Assembly: GCF_029892515.1 (NCBI RefSeq)
Contig: NZ_JARXVF010000001.1
Span: forward strand, 1,178,001 to 1,242,000
Direction: 5' to 3'
Source: Pseudaminobacter soli (ex Li et al. 2025)
GTDB taxonomy: Bacteria; Pseudomonadota; Alphaproteobacteria; Rhizobiales; Rhizobiaceae
DNA: 64,000 bases
Below the pieces are notes generated by a model. It was not told the DNA's origin, did not search any database, and worked only from the letters and a program-made list of their open reading frames with translations. Shown piece after piece: positions 44,311 to 53,785 of the stretch. How positions within the stretch are numbered: the stretch's first letter is position 1; each line of letters opens with the position of its first letter. The position numbers were made by a program, and so were the translations under genes.

Positions 44311-45216
44311 ATGAGCAACGAAGCTACTACCATGCCGGCCAAGGCGGCCGCCCGTCCGGGCGCGCTCGCGGAGTTCTGGCACTATTTCTCTATGAACCGC
44401 GGGGCGGTCCTCGGCCTCGTCGTCTTCGCGCTGCTGGTGCTGGTTGCGGTCTTCGCACCGCTAATCGCTCCGCACTCGCCCAACGAACAGTATCGCGATG
44501 CGCTGCTGGCCCCGCCGATGTGGTGGGCGAACGGCACGTCGAACTTCATCCTCGGCACCGATGCCGTCGGCCGCGACATCCTTTCGCGACTGATCTTCGG
44601 CGCGCGCTACTCGCTGTTCATCGGCGTGGTCGTCGTGACCTTCGCGCTCGTCAGCGGCATCATCCTCGGCCTGCTCGCCGGCTATTTCCGCGGCTGGGTC
44701 GACACGGTGATCATGCGCGTGATGGACATCATCCTCGCCTTCCCGTCGCTGCTTCTGGCGCTGGTGCTGGTGGCGATCCTCGGGCCTGGCCTGTTCAACG
44801 CGATGCTCGCCATCGCAGTCGTTCTGCAGCCGCACTTCGCACGCCTGACGCGTGCGGCGGTGATGGGCGAAAAGAACCGCGAATATGTCGTCTCCGCCAA
44901 GGTGGCGGGCGCCGGGCACATGCGCCTGATGCTGGTGACGATCCTGCCCAACTGTCTTGCACCGCTGATCGTGCAGGCGACGTTGTCCTTCTCCAACGCC
45001 ATTCTTGAGGCGGCGGCGCTGGGCTTCCTGGGCATGGGCGCACAGCCGCCGACGCCGGAATGGGGCACGATGCTGGCCGCGGCCCGCGAGTTCATCCTTC
45101 GCGCGCCCTGGGTGGTGACCTTCCCCGGTCTTGCCATCCTGATCACCGTGCTTGCCATCAACCTGATCGGCGACGGCCTGCGCGACGCCTTCGACCCCAA
45201 GCTGAAGAGGTCGTAA
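44311..45216 (+). CDS. dppC: Dipeptide-type ABC transporter permease DppC
   Basis: A 301-residue inner-membrane permease of the DppC class. The OppC-type N-terminal segment ends PLIAPHSPNEQYRDALLAPP, the conserved LGTDAVGRDILSRLIFGARY follows and the EAA loop is VVSAKVAGAGHMRLMLVTIL. AGGCAAGG precedes the ATG at 44311. It pairs with DppB. Confidence 0.93.
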   Translation: MSNEATTMPAKAAARPGALAEFWHYFSMNRGAVLGLVVFALLVLVAVFAPLIAPHSPNEQYRDALLAPPMWWANGTSNFILGTDAVGRDILSRLIFGARYSLFIGVVVVTFALVSGIILGLLAGYFRGWVDTVIMRVMDIILAFPSLLLALVLVAILGPGLFNAMLAIAVVLQPHFARLTRAAVMGEKNREYVVSAKVAGAGHMRLMLVTILPNCLAPLIVQATLSFSNAILEAAALGFLGMGAQPPTPEWGTMLAAAREFILRAPWVVTFPGLAILITVLAINLIGDGLRDAFDPKLKRS

Positions 45217-45217
45217 G

Positions 45218-46066
45218 ATGCCGCTTCTCGAAATCAGGAACCTTCAAGTCTCCTTCGACACCAGCGCCGGCCAGTTCATGGCCGTGAAGGGCATCGATCT
45301 TTCGATCGAGCCGCGCGAGGTGCTGGCGATCGTGGGCGAGTCCGGCTCGGGCAAGTCCGTCTCGATGCTGGCGGTGATGGGCCTCCTGCCCAAGTCCGCC
45401 ACGGTGACCGCCGACAGCATGACCTTCAACGGTCAGGACATGCTCGCCATGTCGCCGGAGCAGCGCCGCAAGATCATCGGCCGCGACATCGCCATGATCT
45501 TCCAGGAGCCGATCGCCAGCCTCAATCCGTGCTTCACGGTCGGCTTCCAGATCGAGGAAGTGCTGCGCGTGCACATGGGCATGGACAAGGCCCAGCGCCG
45601 CGCCCGCGCCATCGAGCTGTTCCAGCTGGTCGGCATTCCCGACCCCGCCGACCGGCTCGGGTCCTACCCGCACCAGATGTCGGGCGGCCAGTGCCAGCGC
45701 GTGATGATCGCCATGGCGATCGCCTGCAACCCCAAGCTCCTGATCGCCGACGAGCCGACCACCGCGCTCGACGTGACGATCCAGAAGCAGATCCTCGATC
45801 TTCTGATGCGCCTGCAGGCCGAGCACGGCATGGGCCTGATCATGATCACCCACAATATGGGCGTGGTCGCCGAGACGGCCGACCGCGTCGTCGTCCAGTA
45901 CAAGGGACGCAAGATGGAAGAAGCCGACGTTCTGTCGCTGTTTGAATCGCCGAAGAGCGCCTACACCAAGGCGCTCTTGTCGGCCCTGCCCGACAACGCA
46001 ACCGGCGACCGTCTGCCCACCGTCTCCGACTTCGTGCTCGACGCGCCGGAAGGAGTGTCGGCATGA
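45218..46066 (+). CDS. dppD: Dipeptide-type ABC transporter ATPase DppD
   Basis: A 282-residue ATPase with Walker A GESGSGKS, signature [16 protein letters not shown] and Walker [13 protein letters not shown]. It is about 45 residues shorter than typical DppD (about 325): the usual C-terminal oligopeptide/dipeptide extension with its cysteines is missing, and the chain ends after [18 protein letters not shown]. The start is at an ATG one base after the dppC stop, and the 3' end overlaps dppF by four bases. Confidence 0.92.
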   Translation: MPLLEIRNLQVSFDTSAGQFMAVKGIDLSIEPREVLAIVGESGSGKSVSMLAVMGLLPKSATVTADSMTFNGQDMLAMSPEQRRKIIGRDIAMIFQEPIASLNPCFTVGFQIEEVLRVHMGMDKAQRRARAIELFQLVGIPDPADRLGSYPHQMSGGQCQRVMIAMAIACNPKLLIADEPTTALDVTIQKQILDLLMRLQAEHGMGLIMITHNMGVVAETADRVVVQYKGRKMEEADVLSLFESPKSAYTKALLSALPDNATGDRLPTVSDFVLDAPEGVSA

Positions 46067-46893
46067 CCAACACCGTTCTCGAAGCCAGGAACCTCAAGCG
46101 CGACTACCACGTCTCGGGCGGGATGTTCTCCAAGTCCCGTACCGTGCATGCCCTCAAGGGCGTCAGCTTCTCCGTCGAGAAGGGCAAGACGCTGGCCATC
46201 GTTGGCGAAAGCGGCTGCGGCAAGTCCACGCTGGCGCGCATCATCACGCTGATCGATGCACCGACTGCCGGCGAACTCGTCATCGACGACAAGAAGGTGG
46301 ACATCGCCCGCGAGGGCCTGTCGCCCGAGATGCGCCGCAAGGTGCAGATCGTGTTCCAGAACCCCTACGGTTCGCTCAACCCGCGCCAGAAGATCGGCGA
46401 CGTGCTGGGTGAGCCGCTGAAGATCAACACCGAGATGCCGGCCTCCGAGCGGCGCGACCGCGCCATGGCGATGCTGAAGAAGGTCGGGCTGGGCGAAGAG
46501 CACTTCAACCGCTATCCGCACATGTTCTCCGGCGGCCAGCGCCAGCGTATCGCCATTGCGCGCGCGCTGATGCTGAATCCGAGCCTTCTGGTGCTGGACG
46601 AGCCTGTCTCGGCGCTCGACCTTTCGGTGCAGGCACAGGTGCTGAACCTGCTTGCCGACCTGCAGGACGAGTTCAAGCTGACCTACGTCTTCATCAGCCA
46701 CGACCTTTCGGTGGTGCGCTACATCGCCGACGATGTGATGGTGATGTATTTCGGCGAGGCAGTGGAATACGGCACTCGCGACGAGGTGTTTTCCAGCCCG
46801 CAGCACAGCTACACCAAGACGCTGTTTGCGGCGACGCCTCGCGCCGATGTGGAAAGCATCAGGGCGCGCCTGGCCCGCAAGAAAGCGGCCTGA
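46063..46893 (+). CDS. dppF: Dipeptide-type ABC transporter ATPase DppF
   Basis: A 276-residue ATPase with Walker A GESGCGKST, signature FSGGQRQRIAIARALML and Walker B LVLDEPVSALDLSVQ. Like DppD it stops short of the usual C-terminal extension (ending RARLARKKAA). The start ATGA overlaps the dppD stop. It completes the dppABCDF operon, which ends at a strong terminator 14 bp further on. Confidence 0.92.
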   Translation: MTNTVLEARNLKRDYHVSGGMFSKSRTVHALKGVSFSVEKGKTLAIVGESGCGKSTLARIITLIDAPTAGELVIDDKKVDIAREGLSPEMRRKVQIVFQNPYGSLNPRQKIGDVLGEPLKINTEMPASERRDRAMAMLKKVGLGEEHFNRYPHMFSGGQRQRIAIARALMLNPSLLVLDEPVSALDLSVQAQVLNLLADLQDEFKLTYVFISHDLSVVRYIADDVMVMYFGEAVEYGTRDEVFSSPQHSYTKTLFAATPRADVESIRARLARKKAA

Positions 46894-46906
46894 ACACTCG
46901 ATTACG

Positions 46907-46937
46907 AAGGCGGGCTCCGGCCCGCCTTTTTCGTTTT
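46907..46937 (+). terminator. Rho-independent terminator of the dpp operon
   Basis: AAGGCGGGC (46907-46915) and GCCCGCCTT (46920-46928) with a TCCG loop, followed by TTTTCGTTTT. It lies 14 bp after the dppF stop codon. Confidence 0.88.
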
Positions 46938-47430
46938 GGACGAACCCGATCGTCGCCACGCCCGGTTTTCACCGTCTGGCCATTTCAAAGAACACTCCCT
47001 TTCGAGAGTTGGGAAGACGGGCGGTCGGGAAACGCGCTCATCTAGTAATTTATCTGCGGTCTCCACGACCGCCCGTTCGATGCGCTTGCCCCGCTCAGTC
47101 GCCTCCACATTTGCGTGGCCAGCCGCCGCAAAGGCCCGGACTTGGGGGTTCATCACCCAGCAGCGCCACCGTTAGCGCCACCAGCCCGGACATCGTCGCC
47201 CTCCACGCTCATCCGGTTCATGACCCGTGTTCCCGGTGAGGCCGATGCGAGGGATTATGCGGTTGGGGGAAAGGTGGGGGATGAAAGGGGTGGGGATTTT
47301 CTTTCGGCGCTAACCATTTCAATTGGTTAGGTTCAAACTGCCCTGAAATTCATCCTCGTTGCAATTGATGAATTGCACAGTTGCTCGGCTGGATCACCGC
47401 GGCAGCCCCCTCCCGGCCATACAAGCCACC
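46938..47430. other. Intergenic region with two operator-like inverted repeats, no gene supported
   Basis: About 490 bp between convergent genes. Short open frames here lack ribosome sites and a recognisable family. It contains CTAACCA (47310-47316) / TGGTTAG (47324-47330) and TGCAATT (47360-47366) / AATTGCA (47371-47377), both perfect seven-base inverted repeats. These look like regulator sites, although no promoter-proximal gene is seen. The region may be remnant DNA of a lost gene. Confidence 0.5.
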
Positions 47431-47432
47431 CT

Positions 47433-47670
47433 CCCCTCAAGGTCAGGGGAATGCACGTGAAATCACCCCCACCCCTAGCCCCTCCCCACAAGGGGGAGGG
47501 GAATCTTGCTGCATGGCAGCTCGGGCCCAACCTTCACCGTTTCTGGCGCCAATGGCACTGAAATCGTCCCCCTCCCCCTTGTGGGGAGGGGCAAGGGGTG
47601 GGGGTAGATGGGCTGCGAAGCTCATCAAAACAACCATGTGCGATAGCCCTCCCCTCAAGGGGGAGGGAAA
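47433..47670. repeat. Palindromic GC-rich intergenic repeat cluster (REP-like)
   Basis: The main element has 38-base arms at 47466-47503 and 47567-47604, near-perfect reverse complements carrying CCCTCCCCACAAGGGGGAGG and the CCCACCCC flank. Shorter CCCTCCCCTCAAGG units occur at about 47431-47452 and 47648-47669. This is the type of intergenic palindrome seen in many rhizobial genomes. Arms this long would also form a stable RNA hairpin after the IlvD-like gene. Confidence 0.75.
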
Positions 47671-47683
47671 GCCGCGCGTTCGC

Positions 47684-49486
47684 TCAATGATTATCCCGCG
47701 GAATGCCCTTGGTCTGCGCGACGCGCTGGTATTTCGTCGCCGGTTTCAGCACCATGCCTTCCGACAGCTGGTCGACCATGCCGCGCTGGATTTCCTGCCA
47801 GGGCGTCTGGTGGGCCGGATAGCGGTAGCCGCCGGCGGCCTCGAGCGCGGTGCGGCGGCTCTGAAGTTCCTCGTTGCTGATGAGGATGTCAGCCGTGCGT
47901 TTCCGCAAATCGATGCGGACGCGGTCGCCGGACTTGAGCAGCGCCAGCCCGCCGCCAACCGCGGCTTCCGGCGAGGCGTTGAGGATGGAGGGCGAGCCCG
48001 AGGTGCCCGACTGGCGGCCGTCGCCGATGCAGGGCAGCGAGTGCACGCCCTTCTTGATCAGGTAATCCGGCGGTTGCATGTTCACCACCTCGGCAGCGCC
48101 GGGGTAGCCGACCGGCCCTGCCCCGCGCATGAACAGGACAGTGTGCTCATCGATGCCGAGTGCGGGATCGTCGATGCGGGCGTGGTAATCCTCCGGCCCG
48201 TCGAACACCATCGCCCTGCCCTCGAAGGCATCGGGGTCGGCGGGGTTCGACAGATAGCGCTCGCGGAACTCGGCCGAGATCACGCTGGTCTTCATGATCG
48301 CGCTGTCGAACAGATTGCCCTTGAGATTGATGAAGCCTGCGTCCTTCTTCAGCGGATCGGCAACCGGGCGGATGACCTCGGGATTGAGGTTTTCCACCTT
48401 GGCGCAATTGTCGCCCATCGAGCGGCCATTGGCGGTGACCGCGCCGGGATGCGGCAGCAGGCCCCCCTTCATCAATTCCATCACCACCGCCGGCACGCCG
48501 CCGGCATGATGATAATCCTCGCCCAAAAATTCGCCGGCAGGCTGCAGGTTCACCAAGAGCGGGATCTTGTGACCGATGGCCTGCCAGTCGTCATTGTCGA
48601 GCCTGACGCCGAGATGGCGGGCGATGGCGTTGAGATGGATCGGCGCGTTGGTGGAACCGCCGATGGCCGAATTGACGACAATGGCGTTCTCGAAAGCCTC
48701 GCGCGTCATGATGTCGGAAGGCTTCAGGTCCTCATGGACCATGCCGACGATGCGCTTGCCCGTCTCATAGGAAATCTGGCCGCGCTCGCGATAGGGCGCG
48801 GGGATGGCGGCGGAGCCCGGCAACTGCATGCCGAGCGCCTCGGCGAGGCTGTTCATGGTGGTGGCGGTGCCCATGGTGTTGCAGTAGCCGACTGAGGGCG
48901 CCGACGACGCCACTATCTCCATGAACTCGTCATAGTCGATCTCGCCGGCCGACAGCCGCTGGCGCGACTCCCAGACGATGGTACCCGAGCCGGTGCGCTT
49001 GCCCTTGTGCCAGCCATTCAGCATCGGCCCGACCGACAGCGCAATCGCCGGGATGTTCACAGTCGCCGCCGCCATCAGCATGGCAGGCGTGGTCTTGTCG
49101 CAGCCGATGGTCAGCACCACGCCGTCGAGCGGATAGCCATAAAGCACCTCGACCAGCGACAGATAAGCAAGGTTGCGGTCGAGCGAGGCGGTGGGGCGCT
49201 TGCCCGTTTCCTGGATCGGGTGACAGGGGAACTCGAAGGGAATGCCGCCGGCCGCCACGATGCCCTCGCGCACGCGCTTGGCCAGCTCGATGTGATGGCG
49301 GTTGCAGGGCGACAGGTCCGAGCCGGTCTGGGCAATGCCGATCAGCGGCTTGCCGGACTGCAGCTCCTCGCGGGTGAGGCCGTAGTTCAGGTAGCGCTCG
49401 AGATAGAGCGCGGTCATGCCGGGGTTATCGGGATTGTCGAACCATTCCTGCGAACGGAATTTCTTGCGCGTCTTGGTATCGGCCAT
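47684..49486 (-). CDS. IlvD/Edd family dehydratase (arabinonate/sugar-acid dehydratase type)
   Basis: A 600-residue iron-sulphur dehydratase of the IlvD/Edd family. The [16 protein letters not shown] and [19 protein letters not shown] motifs and [18 protein letters not shown] are typical. The opening [20 protein letters not shown] and the sequence context resemble pentonate dehydratases such as rhizobial L-arabinonate dehydratase rather than housekeeping IlvD. It removes water from a sugar acid to form a 2-keto-3-deoxy product. GGGAG six bases before the ATG at 49486 fixes the start. No other sugar genes lie nearby. Confidence 0.87.
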   Translation of the reverse strand: MADTKTRKKFRSQEWFDNPDNPGMTALYLERYLNYGLTREELQSGKPLIGIAQTGSDLSPCNRHHIELAKRVREGIVAAGGIPFEFPCHPIQETGKRPTASLDRNLAYLSLVEVLYGYPLDGVVLTIGCDKTTPAMLMAAATVNIPAIALSVGPMLNGWHKGKRTGSGTIVWESRQRLSAGEIDYDEFMEIVASSAPSVGYCNTMGTATTMNSLAEALGMQLPGSAAIPAPYRERGQISYETGKRIVGMVHEDLKPSDIMTREAFENAIVVNSAIGGSTNAPIHLNAIARHLGVRLDNDDWQAIGHKIPLLVNLQPAGEFLGEDYHHAGGVPAVVMELMKGGLLPHPGAVTANGRSMGDNCAKVENLNPEVIRPVADPLKKDAGFINLKGNLFDSAIMKTSVISAEFRERYLSNPADPDAFEGRAMVFDGPEDYHARIDDPALGIDEHTVLFMRGAGPVGYPGAAEVVNMQPPDYLIKKGVHSLPCIGDGRQSGTSGSPSILNASPEAAVGGGLALLKSGDRVRIDLRKRTADILISNEELQSRRTALEAAGGYRYPAHQTPWQEIQRGMVDQLSEGMVLKPATKYQRVAQTKGIPRDNH

Positions 49487-49609
49487 CGGCTTCTCCCGGA
49501 GTGAGGCTGTGAAATGGTTATGACAAGGTTTTGGGAGCCGCAAGAGGCACGGCGCGCGGACCGCTGCCGAACATGCTATCAGCGCGTGCAACGCTGGAGG
49601 AGCGACCGC

Positions 49610-50353
49610 ATGAGCCTGATAGACGACCGTCTCTATATCGACCCCGAACTCGTGCAGTTCTACGACCTCGAAAACGACGGCGGCGCCGATCTCGATTATT
49701 GCATCGCCTTTGCCGAGGGCGCGCTGAGCGTGCTCGACCTTGGCTGCGGCACCGGCCAGGTGGCGGTCGCGGTGGCATCCGGCCGCTATGTCACCGGCGT
49801 CGACCCGGCCGGCGCCATGCTGGACGTGGCGCGCAGGCGGCCGGGTGGCGAAGGCGTGACATGGGTCGAGGGCGACGCGCGCCATGTGCGGCTCGGCCAA
49901 AAGTTCGATCTCGTGCTGCTGACCGGCCATGCCTTCCAGGTGTTTTTGACGGCAGAGGACCAGCAAGCCGTGCTCGCGACGGTTGCCTCTCATCTCGCTC
50001 CGGAAGGCCGCTTCATCTTCGACAGCCGTAACCCGGCGGCGCGGGAATGGCTGGAATGGGTGCCGGAGAAGTCGCAGCGGACGGTCGCGCATCCTAGCCT
50101 CGGCACGGTGCGGGCCTGGAACGACGCGGCGTGGGACGAAGCGAGCGGGGTCGTGACCTATGACACCTTTTACGAGGCGGCCAACGGACGGCGTATCCAT
50201 GCGGAGTCGAAAATCGCCTTCCCGGAGAGGAACAGGCTGGCCGGCATGCTGGACGAGGCCGGCCTCGCCGTCGATCGTTGGCTGGGCGACTGGCACGGCG
50301 GGCCATGGACGCCGACCTCACGCGAAATCATCCCGATCGGGCGGCCGCGCTAG
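49610..50353 (+). CDS. SAM-dependent class I methyltransferase
   Basis: A 247-residue Rossmann-fold methyltransferase. Motif I is [16 protein letters not shown], the acidic post-I residue is in [16 protein letters not shown], and the segment [20 protein letters not shown] follows. The substrate is unknown. GGAGGAGCG precedes the ATG at 49610. It is divergent from the dehydratase gene with 123 bp between. Confidence 0.87.
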   Translation: MSLIDDRLYIDPELVQFYDLENDGGADLDYCIAFAEGALSVLDLGCGTGQVAVAVASGRYVTGVDPAGAMLDVARRRPGGEGVTWVEGDARHVRLGQKFDLVLLTGHAFQVFLTAEDQQAVLATVASHLAPEGRFIFDSRNPAAREWLEWVPEKSQRTVAHPSLGTVRAWNDAAWDEASGVVTYDTFYEAANGRRIHAESKIAFPERNRLAGMLDEAGLAVDRWLGDWHGGPWTPTSREIIPIGRPR

Positions 50354-50445
50354 CGGCAAGTGCTCGGTTCTCAGCACTTTGGTGCGATAGACAAGAAAGG
50401 CAACCTCCAGTACCCCTCTGAGAACAATCCACTCGGGAGGAAGTC

Positions 50446-50898
50446 ATGGCTCTGGTCATCGAAGGTGAAGAACACATCGCCGCGCCCGTGCAGAAGGTGT
50501 GGGAGGCGCTGAACGACCCTGACGTGCTGAAGGAATGCATTCCCGGCTGCCAGAGCCTGGAGATGAAAACGCCCACCGACATGGCGGCCACCGTGGTGCT
50601 GAAGATCGGGCCGATCAAGGCGACCTTCGCCGGCGAAGTGACGCTGACCAACCTGAAGCCGCCGCACTCCTACACCATCACCGGCGAGGGCAAGGGCGGC
50701 ATCGCCGGCTTCGCCAAGGGCGGCGCGGACGTGACGCTGACCGAGGACGGCCCCGATACGACCATCCTCAAATACGAGGCCAAGGCCGATGTGGGCGGCA
50801 AGATCGCCCAGCTCGGCAGCCGGCTGATCACTTCGACGTCGAAGAAACTCGCCGGCCAGTTCTTTTCGAGCTTTGGGGAAAAGGTGAGCGCAGGCTAG
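50446..50898 (+). CDS. CoxG-type SRPBCC family protein
   Basis: A 150-residue START/SRPBCC-fold protein of the carbon-monoxide-dehydrogenase subunit G (CoxG) family. It has the opening GEEHIAAPVQKVWEALNDPD, the GCQSLEMKT segment and the C-terminal GSRLITSTSKKLAGQFFSSF. CoxG helps recruit or anchor molybdo-hydroxylases to the membrane. No coxSML genes are adjacent, though the fds molybdoenzyme operon is 3 kb away. GGGAGG precedes the ATG. Its stop is three bases from the convergent Mrp gene. Confidence 0.88.
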   Translation: MALVIEGEEHIAAPVQKVWEALNDPDVLKECIPGCQSLEMKTPTDMAATVVLKIGPIKATFAGEVTLTNLKPPHSYTITGEGKGGIAGFAKGGADVTLTEDGPDTTILKYEAKADVGGKIAQLGSRLITSTSKKLAGQFFSSFGEKVSAG

Positions 50899-50901
50899 CG
50901 C

Positions 50902-52059
50902 TCACTCGAATACGATGTTCGGCACCGCAGATTCGGCCGCGCCGCGCTCTTCCTGGATACGCGTCCAGACCTTGCCGGCAATGTCGCGATAGGTCTTGGC
51001 TTCCAGCCCGTCGGGCTTGGAGACCACCACCGGCGCGCCGGCGTCGGAGCTTTCGCGGATGCCCATTTCGAGCGGCACTTCGCCGAGGAAGGTGACGCCC
51101 AGGCGCTCGGCTTCCTTCTTGGCGCCGCCATGGCCAAAAATGTCGTAGCGCTTGCCGGTGTCGGGGGCCAGGAAGTAGCTCATGTTCTCGACGATGCCGA
51201 GCAGCGGCACGTCGACCTTCTTGAACATGTTGAGGCCCTTGCGCGCGTCAATCAGCGCGAGATCCTGCGGCGTGGAGACGATGACCGCGCCGGCCAGCGG
51301 CACTTGCTGGGCCATGGTGAGTTGGGCGTCGCCGGTGCCGGGCGGCATGTCGACCACCAGCACGTCGAGCGGACCCCAATCGACTTCGCGCAGCATCTGG
51401 GTGAGCGCTGACATGACCATCGGCCCGCGCCAGATCATCGGCGTTTCCTCGTCGACGAGGAAGCCCATGGACATGACCTTGAGCCCGTATTTTTCCATCG
51501 GCCTTATTATTTTGCCGTCGACCGTCTGCGGCCGGCCGTGCAGGTTGAGGAGTTTTGGCATGGAGGGGCCGTAGATGTCGGCATCGAGCACGCCGACCTT
51601 CAATCCGTTAGCTGCAAGGCCGAGTGCGACGTTGATGGCGGTCGTCGACTTGCCGACACCGCCCTTGCCGGAAGCAACCGCGATGATTGCCTCGATGCCC
51701 GGTACGCCGCGCTTGCCCGGCTGATGGCCGGCGGGCGCGTGCGGGGGTGTGGCGGGTGCGGCCGGGCGCGGAGCGGGACGCGACGGCGGGGCGCTTTCCA
51801 TGCCGCCGCCCTTCTTCTCGGCGGTCAGCGCCACCATGGCGCTGGCGACACCCGGAATGGACTTCACCACGCGCTCGGCGGCCTCGCGCAGCGGCTCCAG
51901 CTCCTTGGCGCGGGCAGCCGGAACGGTGATCGAGAAGAAGACCTTGCTGTCGGCGATGAAGATTTCGGACACCAGGCCGAGGCTGACGATGTCGCCTTCC
52001 AGATCGGGCCCCTTGATCGTGCTGAGCTTTTCGAGAACGGTTTCTCTGGTGACTGACAT
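50902..52059 (-). CDS. mrp: Mrp/NBP35-family P-loop iron-sulphur carrier ATPase
   Basis: A 385-residue cytosolic P-loop ATPase. An N-terminal DUF59/MIP18-like domain (1-90) and a Pro/Ala-rich linker precede the deviant Walker A SGKGGVGKSTT (130-140). The rest of the fold (DADIYGPSMPKLL, VVDMPPGTGDAQLTMAQQVP) is typical. The usual C-terminal CxxC for Fe-S binding is not present: the place reads NMSYFLAPDTGKRYDIFG. Mrp proteins help load Fe-S clusters and lie near Fe-S enzymes such as formate dehydrogenase here. The ATG at 52059 is followed by MSVTRETVLEKLSTIKGPDL. Confidence 0.92.
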   Translation of the reverse strand: MSVTRETVLEKLSTIKGPDLEGDIVSLGLVSEIFIADSKVFFSITVPAARAKELEPLREAAERVVKSIPGVASAMVALTAEKKGGGMESAPPSRPAPRPAAPATPPHAPAGHQPGKRGVPGIEAIIAVASGKGGVGKSTTAINVALGLAANGLKVGVLDADIYGPSMPKLLNLHGRPQTVDGKIIRPMEKYGLKVMSMGFLVDEETPMIWRGPMVMSALTQMLREVDWGPLDVLVVDMPPGTGDAQLTMAQQVPLAGAVIVSTPQDLALIDARKGLNMFKKVDVPLLGIVENMSYFLAPDTGKRYDIFGHGGAKKEAERLGVTFLGEVPLEMGIRESSDAGAPVVVSKPDGLEAKTYRDIAGKVWTRIQEERGAAESAVPNIVFE

Positions 52060-52244
52060 GATGCTTCTTCTGTTTCAGTGTTTGCCTTGAGATAATGCAT
52101 ATCGCGGCTGGAACCAAGCACTGGGCCAGACCTGTCTGAAAGACATCCAGACGAAAAGTTTCGCCTGCCTTGTCGGACCGGCCTTGTCGCCCACGTCCTT
52201 GGAAGGCGCGGCCCAAGGCCGTGCCCAAGCGCGAGGAGAAAAAC

Positions 52245-52718
52245 ATGCAGAAGATCACCCCGTTCCTGTGGTTCGACAACCAGGCCGAGGAAGCCGCGAA
52301 GTTTTACACCTCCATCTTCAAGAACTCGAAGATCGGCGCGATCGCGCGCATGGCCGAAGGTGGACCCGGCCCGGCCGGCAGCGTGCTGACGGTCGAGTTC
52401 GAGCTCGACGGCCTCTCCTTCGTCGCACTCAATGGCGGGCCGATGTTCAAGTTCACCGAGGCCGTCTCCATGCAGATCGCTTGCGAGACGCAGGAAGAGG
52501 TGGACAGTTTCTGGAGCAAGCTGACGGCCGATGGCGGCCAGCCCGGCCAGTGCGGCTGGCTGAAGGACAGGTTTGGCCTCTCCTGGCAGGTGACGCCGAC
52601 CGCCCTGCCCCGGCTGCTGAAACAGCCTGACGCGCAGAAGGCGGGCCGGGTGATGCAGGCCATTATGCAGATGACCAAGATCGACATCGCCGAACTTGAG
52701 CGGGCGGCGGCCGGTTGA
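52245..52718 (+). CDS. VOC (glyoxalase/PhnB-like) family protein
   Basis: A 157-residue member of the 3-demethylubiquinone-methyltransferase-like/PhnB VOC group. The opening ITPFLWFDNQAEEAAKFYTS and the middle FVALNGGPMFKFTEAVSMQI are typical of the family, which has no assigned substrate. GAGGAG precedes the ATG at 52245; a start at 52170 gives a non-coding-like prefix. Function unknown. Confidence 0.87.
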   Translation: MQKITPFLWFDNQAEEAAKFYTSIFKNSKIGAIARMAEGGPGPAGSVLTVEFELDGLSFVALNGGPMFKFTEAVSMQIACETQEEVDSFWSKLTADGGQPGQCGWLKDRFGLSWQVTPTALPRLLKQPDAQKAGRVMQAIMQMTKIDIAELERAAAG

Positions 52719-52793
52719 GGGGGCGAAAGTCGATCGCCTCGAGTAGCGGAGGTCCCGCTGGCGCTCCGGCTGGCAACCGGCTAGTTTCGCGCC

Positions 52794-53693
52794 ATGATCG
52801 ACAAGCTCGAATTCTTCCTCGCGCTCGCCAAGGAGCAGCATTTCGGCCGCGCGGCCGAGGAATGCGGCGTGACCCAGCCGACGCTTTCGGCCGGCATCAA
52901 GCAGCTGGAAGACCAGTTGGGCGTGATGCTCGTGCAGCGCGGCTCGCGCTTCCAGGGGCTGACGCCTGAAGGCAGCCGCGTGCTGGAATGGGCGCGCCGC
53001 ATCGTCGGCGACACGCGCACCATGCGCGAGGAAATGCGCGCCACACGTCACGGCCTCTCGGGCCATGTGCGCATCGCAGCGATCCCCACAGCACTCGCCA
53101 TGACGCCGCGGCTGACCACGCCGTTCCACGAAAAGCACCCGGCGGTGACGTTTTCGATCATCTCGCGCACCTCGATCGAGGTGCTGACCCTGCTCGACAA
53201 TTTCGAGATCGACATCGGCATCACCTATCTCGACAACGAGCCGCTCGGCCGCGTCGCATCGGTGCCGCTCTATTCGGAGCGCTACCAGCTCATCACTGCC
53301 GCCGGCACACCCTACTCCGAGCGCAAGTCGGTGACCTGGGCCGAGGTGAGCACGCTGCCGCTGTGCCTGCTGACGCCTGACATGCAGAACCGCCGCATAA
53401 TCAACCGGCATCTGGAAGAAGCGGGCGTGGAGGCGCACACGACGCTCGAATCCAACTCAATGATCGTACTGTTTTCCCATATCCGCACCGGTAAATGGGC
53501 CTCGATCATGCCGCTGAACCTGGCCGAGACTTTCGGTTTTGCCGAGCCCATCAGGGCCATTCCCATCGTCGAGCCGGATGCCAGCCATCTCGTTGGCCTG
53601 GTGGCGGCGCATCGCGAGCCCCATACGCCGATGGTTTCGGCGCTGCTGCATGAGGCGCGCCTGCTTGCGGCAAGCCTTGTCGCCCTTCGATAG
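52794..53693 (+). CDS. LysR-family regulator of the formate dehydrogenase operon (FdsR-like)
   Basis: A 299-residue LysR regulator: winged HTH at residues 1-60 (ECGVTQPTLSAGIKQLEDQL) and a substrate-binding effector domain afterwards. The gene is codirectional with and 92 bp upstream of fdsG. A perfect ATAG-N7-CTAT LysR box overlaps its stop codon. This matches the FdsR arrangement known from formate dehydrogenase operons in other proteobacteria. The effector is unknown; formate or another C1 compound is the natural guess. No clear ribosome site precedes the ATG. Confidence 0.88.
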   Translation: MIDKLEFFLALAKEQHFGRAAEECGVTQPTLSAGIKQLEDQLGVMLVQRGSRFQGLTPEGSRVLEWARRIVGDTRTMREEMRATRHGLSGHVRIAAIPTALAMTPRLTTPFHEKHPAVTFSIISRTSIEVLTLLDNFEIDIGITYLDNEPLGRVASVPLYSERYQLITAAGTPYSERKSVTWAEVSTLPLCLLTPDMQNRRIINRHLEEAGVEAHTTLESNSMIVLFSHIRTGKWASIMPLNLAETFGFAEPIRAIPIVEPDASHLVGLVAAHREPHTPMVSALLHEARLLAASLVALR

Positions 53694-53707
53694 AAATTTT
53701 CTATCGA
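53687..53707. promoter_or_regulatory. LysR-type operator upstream of fdsG
   Basis: The core ATAGAAATTTTCTAT is a perfect ATAG-N7-CTAT (T-N11-A) LysR box; the symmetric arms extend to TCGATAG/CTATCGA. It overlaps the LysR stop codon and lies about 80-100 bp before the fdsG start. A site for the upstream LysR protein is the direct inference. Confidence 0.75.
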
Positions 53708-53785
53708 CCGACGAAACTGCTCTATTGATTACGCTTTCCGCTTCTGACTAGCGTTGCGGCGTGTATCGAATAGGGAGGGCGCTGC

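Noticed and set aside
46902-47156. 84-codon open frame downstream of dppF on the minus strand
   Set aside because: No ribosome site or family match; it overlaps the dpp terminator.
47466-47604. CRISPR-like repeats
   Set aside because: There are only inverted arms and short partial units, with no regular spacers or cas genes.
49487-50296. Upstream in-frame extension of the dehydratase gene to 50296
   Set aside because: It runs through the methyltransferase gene on the other strand; GGGAG at the 49486 start fixes the real N-terminus.
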